From the NCBI RefSeq assembly GCF_003665095.1, contig NZ_RCHV01000002.1, forward strand, positions 4,946,501-5,010,500: DNA of 64,000 nt, written 5' to 3'. The notes below the pieces were generated by a model, which made no database searches, was not told the DNA's origin, and worked only from the letters and a program-made list of their open reading frames with translations. The translations under genes were made by a program, and so were the position numbers. Position 1 is the first letter of the stretch; every line of letters starts with the position of its first letter. The DNA comes from Streptomyces sp. Z26 (GTDB taxonomy: Bacteria; Actinomycetota; Actinomycetes; Streptomycetales; Streptomycetaceae). Positions 1 through 9,803 of this stretch are shown one piece after another.

Positions 1-1379
1 GCGCGCGCGGTGCGGATGCGCGCCGTCTGCGGGAACGAGCCGATGGTCGTCGTCGGCAGCAGCGGCAGCCCGAGGTGCGCGCGCTGCGCCGCCGCGCGCT
101 CGGCGTACGGCTCCGGGCGGCGCGTGTCGGCCGCGGTGACGGCGGCGGCGCGGGCCCGTACGGCCGGGTCGTGCGTCAGCGCGGAACCGGCGCGGGACGC
201 CAGGTCGGCGCGGTTGGCGGCGAGTTCGGCGGCGATGCCGTCCGTGCCCTGGGACAGGCCCTTGGCGAGGGTGACCACCTCGGCCGTCTTCTGCCGCGCG
301 AACGCCAGCCAGCGCAGCACCTCGGCGTCGATCTCGTCCTCGGCCCGCGCGTCGAGCGGTACGTGCAGCAGCGAGCAGGACGCCGCCACGTCGACCCGGT
401 CGGCGAGACCGAGCAGGGTGGCGAGGGTGGAGAGGGACTTCTCCAGGTCGTTGATCCAGATGTTGCGGCCGTCGACGACACCGGCCACCAGCCGCTTCCC
501 CGGCAGCCCGCCGACGGCGGCGAGCGCGTCCAGATTGGCGGCGGCCGGGCCGGTGAAGTCCACCGCGAGGCCGTCGACCGGGGCCTTCGCGAGGACCGGC
601 AGCGCGTCACCGAGCCGGTCGAAGTACGACGCGACCAGCAGCTTCGGACGGTCGGTGAGACCGCCCAGCGTGTCGTACGCCCGCCTGGCCGCGGCCAGTT
701 CGGCCGCGTCGCGGTCCTGGACGAGCGCGGGCTCGTCCAGCTGCACCCACTCGGCGCCCGCGGCGCGCAGGTCGGCCAGCACCTCGGCGTATACGGGCAG
801 CAGCCGCTCCAGCAGGGTCAGCGGCGCGAAGTCGGCGGCGACGCCGGGCGCGGGCTTGGCCAGCAGCAGGTACGTGACCGGGCCGACCAGCACGGGCCGG
901 GGCGCCAGGCCGAGGGCGAGCGCCTCCCGTACCTCGCCGACCTGCTGGGCGGAGTCGGCGGTGAACACGGTGTCGGGGCCCAACTCGGGCACCAGGTAGT
1001 GGTAGTTGGTGTCGAACCACTTCGTCATCTCCAGGGGCGCCACGTCCTGGGTGCCGCGCGCCATCGCGAAGTACCCGGCGAGGGCGTCCGCCTCGACGGC
1101 CGCGCGGTGGCGTTCGGGGACGGCGCCGACCATCACGCTGGTGTCCAGCACGTGGTCGTAGAACGAGAAGTGGCCGGTCGGCACCTCGTGGACGCCCGCG
1201 TCGGCGAGCTGTCGCCAGTCGGCGGCGCGGAGGTCGGCCGCGGTGGCCCGGAGGGCGTCGGCGGTGACGCGGCCCTTCCAGTGGCCCTCGACGGCCTTCT
1301 TCAGCTCCCTGTCGGGGCCCTGACGCGGGTAGCCGTACACGGTGGCCCGTGCCGCCGCGGCTGCGGACTCGGATGTCAC
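1..1379 (-). CDS. metE: Cobalamin-independent methionine synthase MetE (partial, 5' part)
   Basis: Transfers a methyl group from 5-methyltetrahydropteroyltri-glutamate to homocysteine in the last step of methionine synthesis, without B12. The gene enters from the left edge, so about 459 of some 770 codons are visible: the N-terminal barrel and the linker, but not the zinc-binding catalytic half. The N-terminus reads VTSESAAAARATVYGYPRQG, followed by a GPDRELKKAVEGHWKGR stretch typical of MetE. The GTG at 1377-1379 is chosen because AAGGAG lies a few bases upstream and the MetE similarity begins here. A cobalamin riboswitch sits about 170 nt upstream in the leader, so the gene is expected to be shut off when B12 is available and MetH can take over. 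Confidence 0.93.
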   Translation of the reverse strand, partial: MTSESAAAAARATVYGYPRQGPDRELKKAVEGHWKGRVTADALRATAADLRAADWRQLADAGVHEVPTGHFSFYDHVLDTSVMVGAVPERHRAAVEADALAGYFAMARGTQDVAPLEMTKWFDTNYHYLVPELGPDTVFTADSAQQVGEVREALALGLAPRPVLVGPVTYLLLAKPAPGVAADFAPLTLLERLLPVYAEVLADLRAAGAEWVQLDEPALVQDRDAAELAAARRAYDTLGGLTDRPKLLVASYFDRLGDALPVLAKAPVDGLAVDFTGPAAANLDALAAVGGLPGKRLVAGVVDGRNIWINDLEKSLSTLATLLGLADRVDVAASCSLLHVPLDARAEDEIDAEVLRWLAFARQKTAEVVTLAKGLSQGTDGIAAELAANRADLASRAGSALTHDPAVRARAAAVTAADTRRPEPYAERAAAQRAHLGLPLLPTTTIGSFPQTARIRTAR

Positions 1380-1550
1380 GGAGATCTCCTTCGCGAGATG
1401 TCTCGTCGGGTCCCGGACCGTACGAGCGCGCGAAGGCGGACAGCGGCGGACGTGCGGCGCGCGGCACGCGCCGTCGGTCCTCCGTGGGTGTCGCCGACCG
1501 GCCCTCGCGGTCACGGAACGTCCGCGCACGTCACGTACGCACGCGGGCAA

Positions 1551-1752
1551 CGGGCAGGTCTTCGGACTCGCGGGCGCGCCTGCCGGTCTCCCGGCGGGCA
1601 CCTACTGGCCGTCGCTTCCCGGGCCCGTACGGACCCAGTGCGTATGACGGCGGTCGTTCCCGCTCACCGCTGCGGGGCAGTCCCGGACTCACACCGGGTT
1701 CCCTCTTACGACGCCTCCCGCCTGGCGGACGGGGCGAACCAGCTGCACCGGC
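1551..1752 (-). ncRNA. Cobalamin (B12) riboswitch of metE
   Basis: Read on the minus strand, the element runs from a GGTTCG stem near 1745, through GAGGGAACCCGGTG, TCCGGGACTGCCCCGC and the AACGGTGA-like GCGGTGAGCGGGAAC, to the terminal AGTCCGAAGACCTGCC at about 1551-1571. These are the conserved blocks of the adenosylcobalamin aptamer, including the B12 box. The expression platform would be the roughly 170 nt between 1380 and 1550. The metE ribosome binding site lies in a small self-complementary GGAGATCTCC, which may help control access, but I cannot assign the switching helices. Boundaries are approximate. Confidence 0.93.
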
Positions 1753-1931
1753 CAGCGTAGACGCCGTACGGCGCGGGTGGGTAGTGCGTCCCGAGGCGTG
1801 GGCGCGGTACGGGGCGGCGCGGGGGAGCGGGCGGGCGCGCGTGGCCGGTCGGTACGCGCTGGACCGGCCGGGACCCGGGCCCATAGGGTCGGTTGCCCGC
1901 CTCCGGCGACCCGGGAAGGACCAGCCACACC

Positions 1932-1976
1932 ATGCGCACCCACGAGACCCGCGGCCGTACGGGGGAGTCCCGGTGA
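1932..1976 (+). CDS. Possible 14-residue upstream ORF, coupled to the next gene
   Basis: ATG at 1932 opens a short frame encoding MRTHETRGRTGESR. Its TGA (1974-1976) overlaps the GTG start (1973-1975) of the hydrolase gene in a GTGA junction. A GGAAGGA sequence at 1914-1920 could serve as its ribosome binding site, with a rather long 11-nt spacing. A -10-like TAGGGT lies at 1884-1889. The overlap geometry suggests translational coupling or a leader-peptide role. No amino acid is obviously enriched. It may be a chance ORF. Confidence 0.35.
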   Translation: MRTHETRGRTGESR

Positions 1977-3079
1977 CCGACGGAACCCGCCCGACGGGCG
2001 GAACCGACCGCCCCGACGCCGCCGACGAGGACGTGCTGTTCGACATCGACGGCCACGCCGCCCGCGTCACCCTCAACCGGCCCCGCGCCCTCAACGCGCT
2101 CACCCACGCCATGGTGCTGCGTGTCGACGCGGCGCTGACGGAGTGGGAGCACGACGCGTCCGTCCGTACGGTCGTGCTCACGGGCGCGGGGGAGCGCGGC
2201 CTGTGCGCGGGCGGCGACATCCGCGCCATCCACGACGACGCGCGGGTACGGGGCGGCGCCTCGGGCCCGTTCTGGCGCGACGAGTACCGGCTGAACGCCC
2301 GTATCGCCCGCTACCCCAAGCCGTACGTGGCGCTGATGGACGGCATCGTGATGGGCGGCGGCGTCGGCGTCTCCGCGCACGGCTCCGTCCGCGTCGTCAC
2401 CGAACGCTCCCGCGTCGCCATGCCGGAGACCGGCATCGGCTTCGTCCCCGACGTCGGCGGCACGCACCTGCTGGCGCGCGCCCCCGGCGAACTCGGCACG
2501 CACCTCGGCCTGACCGGCGCGCAGGCGGGCGCCGCCGACGCGCTGCTGTGCGGCCTCGCGGACCACCACGTGCCGTCCGAGGCGCTGCCCGCCCTGCTGC
2601 GCGACCTCGCCCGGCTGCCCGCCGAGGAGGCCGTACGCGCGCACGCGACGCCGCCGGAGCCCGGCGTGCTCGCGGCGGACCGGGGCTGGATCGACGCCTG
2701 CTACGCCGCCGCTACGGTCGAGGAGATCGTCGACCGTCTCGCCGCCGACGGGGCGCCCGCCGCCAAGGAGGCGGCGGAGACGCTCGCCGGGCGGTCCCCG
2801 ACCGCGCTGAAGGTGACGCTCGCGGCGCTGCGCCGGGCCCGCCGACTGGGCACGCTGGAACGGGTGTTGGAGCAGGAGTACCGCGTCTCGCGCGCCTGCC
2901 TCGACAGCCCGGACCTGGTCGAGGGCATCCGGGCGCAGGTCGTCGACAAGGACCGCCGCCCGCGTTGGGCCCCGGCCACACTGGCCGGGGTCGCGGAGGC
3001 GGACGTGGAGCGGTGCTTCGCGCCGCGCGGCGACGGCGGACTGGGCCTCGCGCCGGGCCCGGAGGACGCGGCGGGCTGA
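1973..3079 (+). CDS. 3-hydroxyisobutyryl-CoA hydrolase / enoyl-CoA hydratase family
   Basis: Crotonase-fold protein of about 368 residues, the length expected for 3-hydroxyisobutyryl-CoA hydrolase (valine catabolism) and longer than a simple enoyl-CoA hydratase (about 260). Visible landmarks are GLCAGGDIRAI and MDGIVMGGGVGVS, which form the oxyanion hole and CoA pocket, and PETGIGFVPDVGGT, which carries the E and D expected of the hydrolase subgroup. The C-terminal third (SPTALKVTLAALR, then LDSPDLVEGIRAQVVDKDR) is also typical of HIBYL-CoA hydrolases. The GTG start is supported by GGGGGAG 5 nt upstream and by the coupled upstream ORF. The gene is monocistronic and converges on cobF, with a hairpin between them. 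Other acyl-CoA thioester substrates are possible. Confidence 0.82.
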   Translation: MTDGTRPTGGTDRPDAADEDVLFDIDGHAARVTLNRPRALNALTHAMVLRVDAALTEWEHDASVRTVVLTGAGERGLCAGGDIRAIHDDARVRGGASGPFWRDEYRLNARIARYPKPYVALMDGIVMGGGVGVSAHGSVRVVTERSRVAMPETGIGFVPDVGGTHLLARAPGELGTHLGLTGAQAGAADALLCGLADHHVPSEALPALLRDLARLPAEEAVRAHATPPEPGVLAADRGWIDACYAAATVEEIVDRLAADGAPAAKEAAETLAGRSPTALKVTLAALRRARRLGTLERVLEQEYRVSRACLDSPDLVEGIRAQVVDKDRRPRWAPATLAGVAEADVERCFAPRGDGGLGLAPGPEDAAG

Positions 3080-3096
3080 GGACGCGCGGACGACTC

Positions 3097-3133
3097 GGGG
3101 CGGGCGTACGGGGGACGGCGTACGCCCCCCCCG
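3097..3133. terminator. Inverted repeat between convergent genes
   Basis: GGGCGTAC (3102-3109) and GTACGCCC (3120-3127) form an 8-bp stem, flanked by G-rich and C-rich runs that can lengthen it. It sits between the convergent hydrolase and cobF ends, so it could terminate both. There is no U-run, as is common in Streptomyces. Confidence 0.55.
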
Positions 3134-3140
3134 CCAGCCG

Positions 3141-3950
3141 TCAGCCCTCCGTGTCCCGTTCCCCCTCGGGCCGCCGCAGCAGGTACGTGTCCATGATCCA
3201 GCCGTGCCGGGCGCGCGCCTCCGCCCGTACCTCGCGGATGCGGTCGGCCACGTCCACCAGCCGCCCCGAAACGAGGAGTTCGTCGGGGGTGCCGAGGTAC
3301 GCGCCCCAGTAGATCCACACGTCGTCGCCCGTGACCTCGCCGAACGACTCGTGCGCGTCCAGCATCACCACCACGTCCCCGCCGTCGAGGGACGCCTCGT
3401 CCAACCGCCGGGCGGGCGTGATGTGGACGGGCCGCCCCACCTGGTTGAGCGGTACGCGGTGCCGGGCCGCCAGGGCGGACACGCTGGTCACCCCGGGCAC
3501 CACCTCGACGTCCAGCGCCACCGTCCCGCGCTCCGCGACCCGGTCCAGCACGCCGAGGGTGCTGTCGTACAGCGAGGGGTCGCCCCACACCAGGAACGCG
3601 CCGGTCCCGCCGGGCTCCAGGTGCTCCCGTACGAGCCGCTCGTACACCTCCGCGCGCCGCGCCCGCCAGTCGTGCACCGCCGACGCGTACCCCGCGCGGT
3701 CCCCGCGGGTGCGGTCCCGCCAGGGGTCCTCGGCGTCGACCACGCGGTACGGGCCCGTGGCGTGCTCCTCCAGCATGCGCCGCCGCAGGTTCGTCAGGGA
3801 CTCCTTCTCCGGCCCCTTGCCGAGGACGAAGAACACCTCCGCCCGCCGGATCGCCTTCACCGCGGCGAGCGTCAGATGGTCGGGGTCGCCCGCGCCGATG
3901 CCGATGACGAGGACGTGGCGGGGCTCCGCGCCCGCTGGTTCGCTGCTCAA
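3141..3950 (-). CDS. cobF: Precorrin-6A synthase (deacetylating) CobF
   Basis: SAM-dependent methyltransferase of aerobic cobalamin synthesis, which methylates C-1 of precorrin-5 and removes the acetyl group. The 269-residue protein starts MSSEPAGAEPRHVLVIGIG. It shows the precorrin-methylase SAM loop GIGAGDPDHLTLAAVKAI and the family's EVFFVLGKGPEKESL stretch. VWGDPSLYDSTLGVLDRV and EVVPGVTSVSALAARH are the other conserved methylase blocks. The start is ATG at 3950. The gene stands 76 nt downstream of sdaA on the same strand. The other cob genes are elsewhere, so this one is isolated from its pathway, although the B12-responsive metE is close by. Confidence 0.88.
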   Translation of the reverse strand: MSSEPAGAEPRHVLVIGIGAGDPDHLTLAAVKAIRRAEVFFVLGKGPEKESLTNLRRRMLEEHATGPYRVVDAEDPWRDRTRGDRAGYASAVHDWRARRAEVYERLVREHLEPGGTGAFLVWGDPSLYDSTLGVLDRVAERGTVALDVEVVPGVTSVSALAARHRVPLNQVGRPVHITPARRLDEASLDGGDVVVMLDAHESFGEVTGDDVWIYWGAYLGTPDELLVSGRLVDVADRIREVRAEARARHGWIMDTYLLRRPEGERDTEG

Positions 3951-4026
3951 GGGAGTCTCCGCTCTCCGTTCGCTGTCCGACGTACGGGGCGCGGCGCACC
4001 GGACGCCGGCGTGCCGCGTACGGGGG

Positions 4027-5409
<1,383 letters not shown>

Positions 5410-5598
5410 GACGACCTCCGGGCGGTCAGGCGGGTGTGGGCGTGAGGAGCGGCGCACCGCGGCGCGCGGGGCGTACGCGGTGGGCGGGCGTACGGAGGAA
5501 CGGCCGTACGGGGAACGGGAGTCGGGCCGGGGGACGGCGGCGCGGGTGGCGGTGATGCGCGCGGTGGTGGCGACGCGGGGGACGGCGCGGCGCGCGGT

Positions 5599-5627
5599 GG
5601 GGCGCCCGGAGCATGTCCGGGCGCCCC
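5599..5627 (-). terminator. Strong hairpin downstream of glyA
   Basis: GGGGCGCCCGGA (5599-5610) and TCCGGGCGCCCC (5616-5627) make a perfect 12-bp stem with a 5-nt GCATG loop. It lies immediately after the glyA stop codon and ahead of sdaA. It should terminate or attenuate the gcvT-gcvH-glyA transcript. Confidence 0.75.
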
Positions 5628-5635
5628 GGCCGTCG

Positions 5636-6910
5636 CTACGCGCCGAGCCCCGGGTACAGCGGGTGCTTGGCGGCGAGCGCCGTGACGCGCTCGGCGAGCG
5701 CCTTCGTGGCTGCCTCGTCGGTGCCCGGCTTCAGCGCCTCCGCGATGATGTCCGCGACCTCCGTGAAGTCCTCCGCCTGGAACCCGCGGGTCGCCAGCGC
5801 GGGCGTACCGATACGCAGCCCGGAGGTGACCATCGGGGGGCGGGGGTCGTTCGGCACGGCGTTCCGGTTGACGGTGATGCCGATCTCGTGGAGCCGGTCC
5901 TCCGCCTGCTGCCCGTCCAGCTCGCTGTGCCGCAGGTCGACGAGGACGAGGTGGACGTCCGTACCGCCCGACAGCACCGAGACGCCCGCGTCCACCGCGT
6001 CCTGCCGCAGCAGGCGCTCGGCCAGGATGCGCGCGCCGTCCAGGGTGCGCCGCTGGCGCTCCTTGAACTCGTCGCTCGCCGCGATCTTGAACGAGACCGC
6101 CTTCGCCGCGATCACGTGCTCCAGCGGACCGCCCTGCTGGCCGGGGAAGACCGCCGAGTTGATCTTCTTCGCGTACTCCTGCTTCGACAGGATCACGCCG
6201 CCGCGCGGCCCGCCGAGCGTCTTGTGCGTCGTGGTGGTGACCACGTCCGCGTACGGCACGGGCGACGGGTGCAGGCCCGCGGCCACCAGCCCGGCGAAGT
6301 GCGCCATGTCGACCATCAGCAGCGCGCCGACCTCGTCCGCGACGCGGCGGAACGCGGCGAAGTCGAGCTGGCGCGGGTACGCCGACCAGCCCGCGATGAT
6401 CATTTGCGGCCGGTGCTCGCGGGCGAGCTTCTCCACCTCGGCCATGTCGACCTGCCCGGACCGCTCGTCCACGCGGTACGCGACCACGTTGTAGAGCTTG
6501 CCGGAGAAGTTGATCTTCATGCCGTGGGTGAGGTGCCCGCCGTGCGCCAGGTCCAGACCCATGATCGTGTCGCCCGGCTTGAGCAGCGCGAACATCGCGG
6601 CGGCGTTCGCGGAGGCGCCCGAGTGCGGCTGCACGTTGGCGGCCTCGGCGCCGAAGAGTTCCTTCACCCGGTCCCGCGCGAGCCGCTCGATCACGTCGAC
6701 GTGCTCGCAACCGCCGTAGTAGCGGCGGCCGGGGTAGCCCTCGGCGTACTTGTTGGTGAGCACCGAGCCCTGCGCCTGGAGCGCCGCGACGGGCGCGAAG
6801 TTCTCCGAGGCGATCATCTCGAGGGTGGACTGCTGGCGGTGCAACTCGGCGTCGACGGCGGCGGCGACGTCCGGGTCCACCTCGTGGAGGGAGCTGTTCA
6901 GAAGAGTCAT
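5636..6910 (-). CDS. glyA: Serine hydroxymethyltransferase GlyA
   Basis: PLP enzyme that interconverts serine plus tetrahydrofolate with glycine plus 5,10-methylene-tetrahydrofolate. The protein is 424 residues, a normal length. The N-terminal LEMIASENFAPVAALQAQGS is the family signature, followed by NKYAEGYPGRRYYGGCEHVD and QPHSGASANAAA. The Schiff-base lysine is in TTTTHKTLGGPRGG. The start is ATG at 6910. It lies 53 nt downstream of gcvH in what looks like one glycine-riboswitch-controlled operon, where it can use the methylene-THF made by glycine cleavage to turn a second glycine into serine. Confidence 0.97.
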   Translation of the reverse strand: MTLLNSSLHEVDPDVAAAVDAELHRQQSTLEMIASENFAPVAALQAQGSVLTNKYAEGYPGRRYYGGCEHVDVIERLARDRVKELFGAEAANVQPHSGASANAAAMFALLKPGDTIMGLDLAHGGHLTHGMKINFSGKLYNVVAYRVDERSGQVDMAEVEKLAREHRPQMIIAGWSAYPRQLDFAAFRRVADEVGALLMVDMAHFAGLVAAGLHPSPVPYADVVTTTTHKTLGGPRGGVILSKQEYAKKINSAVFPGQQGGPLEHVIAAKAVSFKIAASDEFKERQRRTLDGARILAERLLRQDAVDAGVSVLSGGTDVHLVLVDLRHSELDGQQAEDRLHEIGITVNRNAVPNDPRPPMVTSGLRIGTPALATRGFQAEDFTEVADIIAEALKPGTDEAATKALAERVTALAAKHPLYPGLGA

Positions 6911-6963
6911 GAAGTCTTCCTAAGGGAGTCCGGGCAGGGGAGACCTGGCGGGCGGGTACGTGC

Positions 6964-7344
6964 TCAGTTGCCGGCGGTGAAGGCGGCGTACTCGTCGGCG
7001 GACATCAGGCCCTCCGGCTCGCCCGCCACCCGCACCTTGAACAGCCAACCGCCCTCGAAGGGCGCGGAGTTCACCAGCGACGGGTCGTTCACGACGTCCT
7101 CGTTCGTCTCGGTGACCTCACCGGTCACGGGGGAGTAGAGGTCGCTCACCGACTTCGTCGACTCCAGCTCCCCACAGGTGTCGTCCGCGGTGACCTGCGC
7201 ACCGACCTCGGGAAGCTGCACGAAGACGACGTCACCGAGCGCGTCGGCCGCGTGCGCCGTGATCCCGACCGTCGAGACGCCGTCCTCGGCGGCCGACAGC
7301 CACTCGTGCTCCTTGCTGTAGCTCAGCTGCTGGGGGTTGCTCAT
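6964..7344 (-). CDS. gcvH: Glycine cleavage system H protein
   Basis: Lipoyl carrier that shuttles the aminomethyl group between the P, T and L proteins. It has 126 residues starting MSNPQQLSYSKEHEWLSAAE. The lipoylation lysine is in GELESTKSVSDLYSPVTGEV, and the conserved C-terminal block is NSAPFEGGWLFKV. The ATG at 7342-7344 has AGGAG about 9 nt upstream, which makes it preferable to a longer in-frame extension without a ribosome binding site. It lies 89 nt downstream of gcvT. The P protein (gcvP) is not in the window. Confidence 0.96.
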   Translation of the reverse strand: MSNPQQLSYSKEHEWLSAAEDGVSTVGITAHAADALGDVVFVQLPEVGAQVTADDTCGELESTKSVSDLYSPVTGEVTETNEDVVNDPSLVNSAPFEGGWLFKVRVAGEPEGLMSADEYAAFTAGN

Positions 7345-7433
7345 GGTGCGATTCTCCTGGATGAGGGGTCCGGGCGGACGGTCGGGCGTGGGGGCGGGCG
7401 GACGCGGCACCCGGCGGACCGGGCGCCGGGGGG

Positions 7434-8636
7434 CTACTTCGCGCGCTGGTAGAAGGGCAGGGCGACGACCTCGTACGGTTCATGGCTACCGCGGATGTCG
7501 ACCGCCACTCCCGCCGTGCCGGGTTCGGCGTACGCGGCGTCCACGTACGCCATGGCGACCGGCTTCCCCAGCGTCGGGGACGGGGCGCCCGAGGTGACCT
7601 CGCCGACCACCCGCGCGTCCGTCGCGCCGCCGGTCGCGTCACCGTCCGCGCCGCCGGTCGCGGCGACCACCGGGTAGCCCGCGCGCGGCACCCGGCGGCC
7701 CTCCGCCACCAGGCCGACCAGCTTGCGCGGCGGCGCCGTCGCCGCGCGCTCGGCGGCGGCCTCCAGCGCCTCGCGGCCGACGAAGCGGCCCTCGTTCGAC
7801 GTCTTCTCGAACTTCACGGTCCGCCCCAGCCCCGCGTCGAACGGCGTGGTGTCCCGGCTCAACTCGTGCCCGTACAGCGGCATCCCCGCCTCCAGCCGCA
7901 GCGTGTCCCGGCAGCTCAGCCCGCAGGGCACCAGCCCCGCGCCCTCGCCCGCCGCCGTCAGCGCCTCCCAGACGGCGACCGCGTCGGCGGGCGCGACGAA
8001 CAGCTCGAAGCCGTCCTCGCCCGTGTAGCCGGTGCGCGCGATCAGCGCCTCCCGCCCGGCCACCGTGCCCGGCAGCCCGGCGTAGTAGCGCAGCCCGTCC
8101 AGGTCGGCGTCGGTGACGGACTTCAACACCCCGGCCGCCTCCGGGCCCTGCACGGCGAGCAGGGCGTACGCCTCGCGGTCGTCCCGTACGGCGGCGTCGA
8201 AGCCCGCCTGCCGCTCGACCAGCGCGTCCAGGACCACCTGGGCGTTGGCGGCGTTGGCGACGACCATGTACGCGTCGTCCGCCAGGCGGTAGACGATCAG
8301 GTCGTCGAGGATGCCGCCCCGCTCGTCGCAGATCATGGTGTAGCGCGCGCGGCCCGGCCGGACCGCCGCGAGGTTGCCGACCAGCGCGTAGTCCAGCAGC
8401 TCGGCGGCCTGCGGCCCGCTGACGGTGATCTCGCCCATGTGGGAGAGGTCGAAGAGACCGGCGCGGTCGCGTACGGCGTGGTGCTCGTCGCGCTCGCTGC
8501 CGTACCGCAGCGGCATGTCCCAGCCCGCGAAGTCGGTCATGGTGGCGCCGAGGGCGCGGTGGACCGCGTCGAGCGCGGTGCGGCGCGGCTCGCCCTGGGG
8601 CGCGCCGCCGTCGGCATGGGTGGGGGTGCTCGTCAT
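7434..8636 (-). CDS. gcvT: Glycine cleavage system T protein (aminomethyltransferase)
   Basis: Transfers the methylene group from aminomethyl-lipoyl H protein to tetrahydrofolate and releases ammonia. About 400 residues starting MTSTPTHADGGAPQGEPRRT. Family landmarks are FAGWDMPLRYGSERDEHHAVR, GLFDLSHMGEI, RARYTMICDERGGILDDLIVYR, ARTGYTGEDGFELFV and CRDTLRLEAGMPLYGHEL. The ATG at 8634-8636 has GGGAG a few bases upstream and follows directly after the tandem glycine riboswitch. A poorly conserved insertion (ATGGADGDATGGATDA) occurs near residue 330. It is the first gene of gcvT-gcvH-glyA. Confidence 0.96.
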   Translation of the reverse strand: MTSTPTHADGGAPQGEPRRTALDAVHRALGATMTDFAGWDMPLRYGSERDEHHAVRDRAGLFDLSHMGEITVSGPQAAELLDYALVGNLAAVRPGRARYTMICDERGGILDDLIVYRLADDAYMVVANAANAQVVLDALVERQAGFDAAVRDDREAYALLAVQGPEAAGVLKSVTDADLDGLRYYAGLPGTVAGREALIARTGYTGEDGFELFVAPADAVAVWEALTAAGEGAGLVPCGLSCRDTLRLEAGMPLYGHELSRDTTPFDAGLGRTVKFEKTSNEGRFVGREALEAAAERAATAPPRKLVGLVAEGRRVPRAGYPVVAATGGADGDATGGATDARVVGEVTSGAPSPTLGKPVAMAYVDAAYAEPGTAGVAVDIRGSHEPYEVVALPFYQRAK

Positions 8637-8656
8637 GTCAGGCTCCCGGGAACGGT

Positions 8657-8870
8657 GAATCCGATGTCCTCCCCATCTGTCATCGGAACCTGAGAGGTTC
8701 GCCCCGAGCCCGCGAACGGACCGCGACTTGCACCTTGGGTGGGACCGCCGCCACGGCGGCCCGCTTTTCAGATGTGCCTCGTCCGCGCGGTATCGGGGCC
8801 TGAGAGATTCAAGGGAGGATCTTGCTCCTTCGGCGCCCCGACGCACGGCCGGGAACTCTCCCGCGCGGAT
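8657..8870 (-). ncRNA. Tandem glycine riboswitch of the gcvT operon
   Basis: On the minus strand two aptamer-like modules follow one another. The first runs from GCGGGAGAGTTCCCGG through GCGCCGAAGGAGCAAGATCC to GAATCTCTCAGGCCCCGATAC. The second contains GGTGCAAGTCGC and ends CGAACCTCTCAGGTTCCGATGACAGATGGGGAG. The repeated CTCTCAGG, the CCGAAGGAGCAA block and the terminal GACAGATGGGGAG are hallmarks of the gcvT RNA family. The leader ends about 20 nt before the gcvT start, so glycine probably turns on translation or prevents attenuation there. Boundaries are approximate. Confidence 0.95.
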
Positions 8871-9015
8871 TACGAACGGCCTGTATGGAGTTGGCCTCGA
8901 CATCATCGCACGGCATGGTCGGCGGGCAATCGCCTTGTCGCTCATTACCTTTTCTTGACACTCTCGGAAGAAGACCGTGGGCGAGCACGCGGTGCCGACC
9001 GGGGGGAGACATCAG

Positions 9016-9672
9016 GTGGAGAGTCTGCGCAGCGCGTACGCGACACCGTCGGGGGCGGGTCTGCCGGCCCGTCCGACCGTCCCCGTGGCGGGCCGTGATC
9101 TCCGCGGCACGACCGTGGCCAGAACGCTTCGCTTCCCCGCCGGGGACCGGATCGTCGTCTCCGGCCTCCCGGGCAGCGGCAAGTCCACGCTGATCCGCCG
9201 GACCGTCGCGGTGGACCAGCGCTCCGTGCGCCGCGTCGACTCGCAGGACGCCCGGGAGCGCTGGGCACGGCGGCTGCCGCACTGGCTGCCGTACGTCGTC
9301 TACCGCCCGCTCGTCCGCGTCGCCCACTACGCCGGGCTGCGCCGCGCGCTGGCGTCCGGCGCGAGCGTCGTGGTGCACGACTGCGGCACCCAGACCTGGG
9401 TCCGGCGCTGGATCGCCGCCGACGCGCGGCGGCGCGGCCGGGGGCTGCACCTGGTGCTGCTGGACGTGCCGCCGGACACGGCGCTCGCGGGGCAGGCGGA
9501 GCGGGGGCGGGGCGTCTCCGGGTACGCCTTCGCGCGGCACCGCCGCGCGGTGCGGCGGCTCCTCGCGGACGTGGCCGAGGGGCGACTTCCGGCCAGCTGC
9601 GCCTCGGTGGTCCTGCTCGACCGGGAGGCGGCGGGCGCGCTGCGCGGCGTGGCCTTCGACCGGGGCGCGTGA
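9016..9672 (+). CDS. P-loop ATP-binding protein (AAA/zeta-like kinase fold), function unknown
   Basis: Predicted soluble P-loop protein of 218 residues. The Walker A motif GLPGSGKST is near residue 52, with a Walker B-like hydrophobic strand VVVHDCGTQ near residue 115 and HLVLLDVPPDTALAGQAERG resembling the lid of small nucleotide kinases. The GTG at 9016 is preferred because GGGGGGAGA lies 5 nt upstream; a GTG at 8977 in the same frame lacks a ribosome binding site. It is divergent from the glycine riboswitch operon, and the shared spacer of about 145 nt must hold both promoters. I cannot assign a substrate. Confidence 0.7.
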   Translation: MESLRSAYATPSGAGLPARPTVPVAGRDLRGTTVARTLRFPAGDRIVVSGLPGSGKSTLIRRTVAVDQRSVRRVDSQDARERWARRLPHWLPYVVYRPLVRVAHYAGLRRALASGASVVVHDCGTQTWVRRWIAADARRRGRGLHLVLLDVPPDTALAGQAERGRGVSGYAFARHRRAVRRLLADVAEGRLPASCASVVLLDREAAGALRGVAFDRGA

Positions 9673-9707
9673 CGGCGGTGCCCCGGCGGCGGCGCGGTCC
9701 CCGGGCC

Positions 9708-9760
9708 CGTACGCGCGGGACGGCCCGCCGCCCCGGGTGGGGGCGGCGGGCCGCGTACGG
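9708..9760. terminator. Long bidirectional hairpin terminator
   Basis: CGGCCCGCCGCCCC (9721-9734) pairs with GGGGCGGCGGGCCG (9740-9753). An outer CCGTACGCG / CGCGTACGG pair (9708-9716 with 9752-9760) can extend the structure. It lies between the convergent ATPase gene and the secreted-protein gene. Confidence 0.75.
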
Positions 9761-9803
9761 GGTTCCGCGCCGGAGGAAGCGGCGCCGGAACGGTCCCGGA
9801 GGG

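Noticed and set aside
5440..5600. Small leader peptide gene ahead of sdaA
   Set aside because: No short frame on the minus strand has both a start codon and a ribosome binding site; the region is just C-rich.
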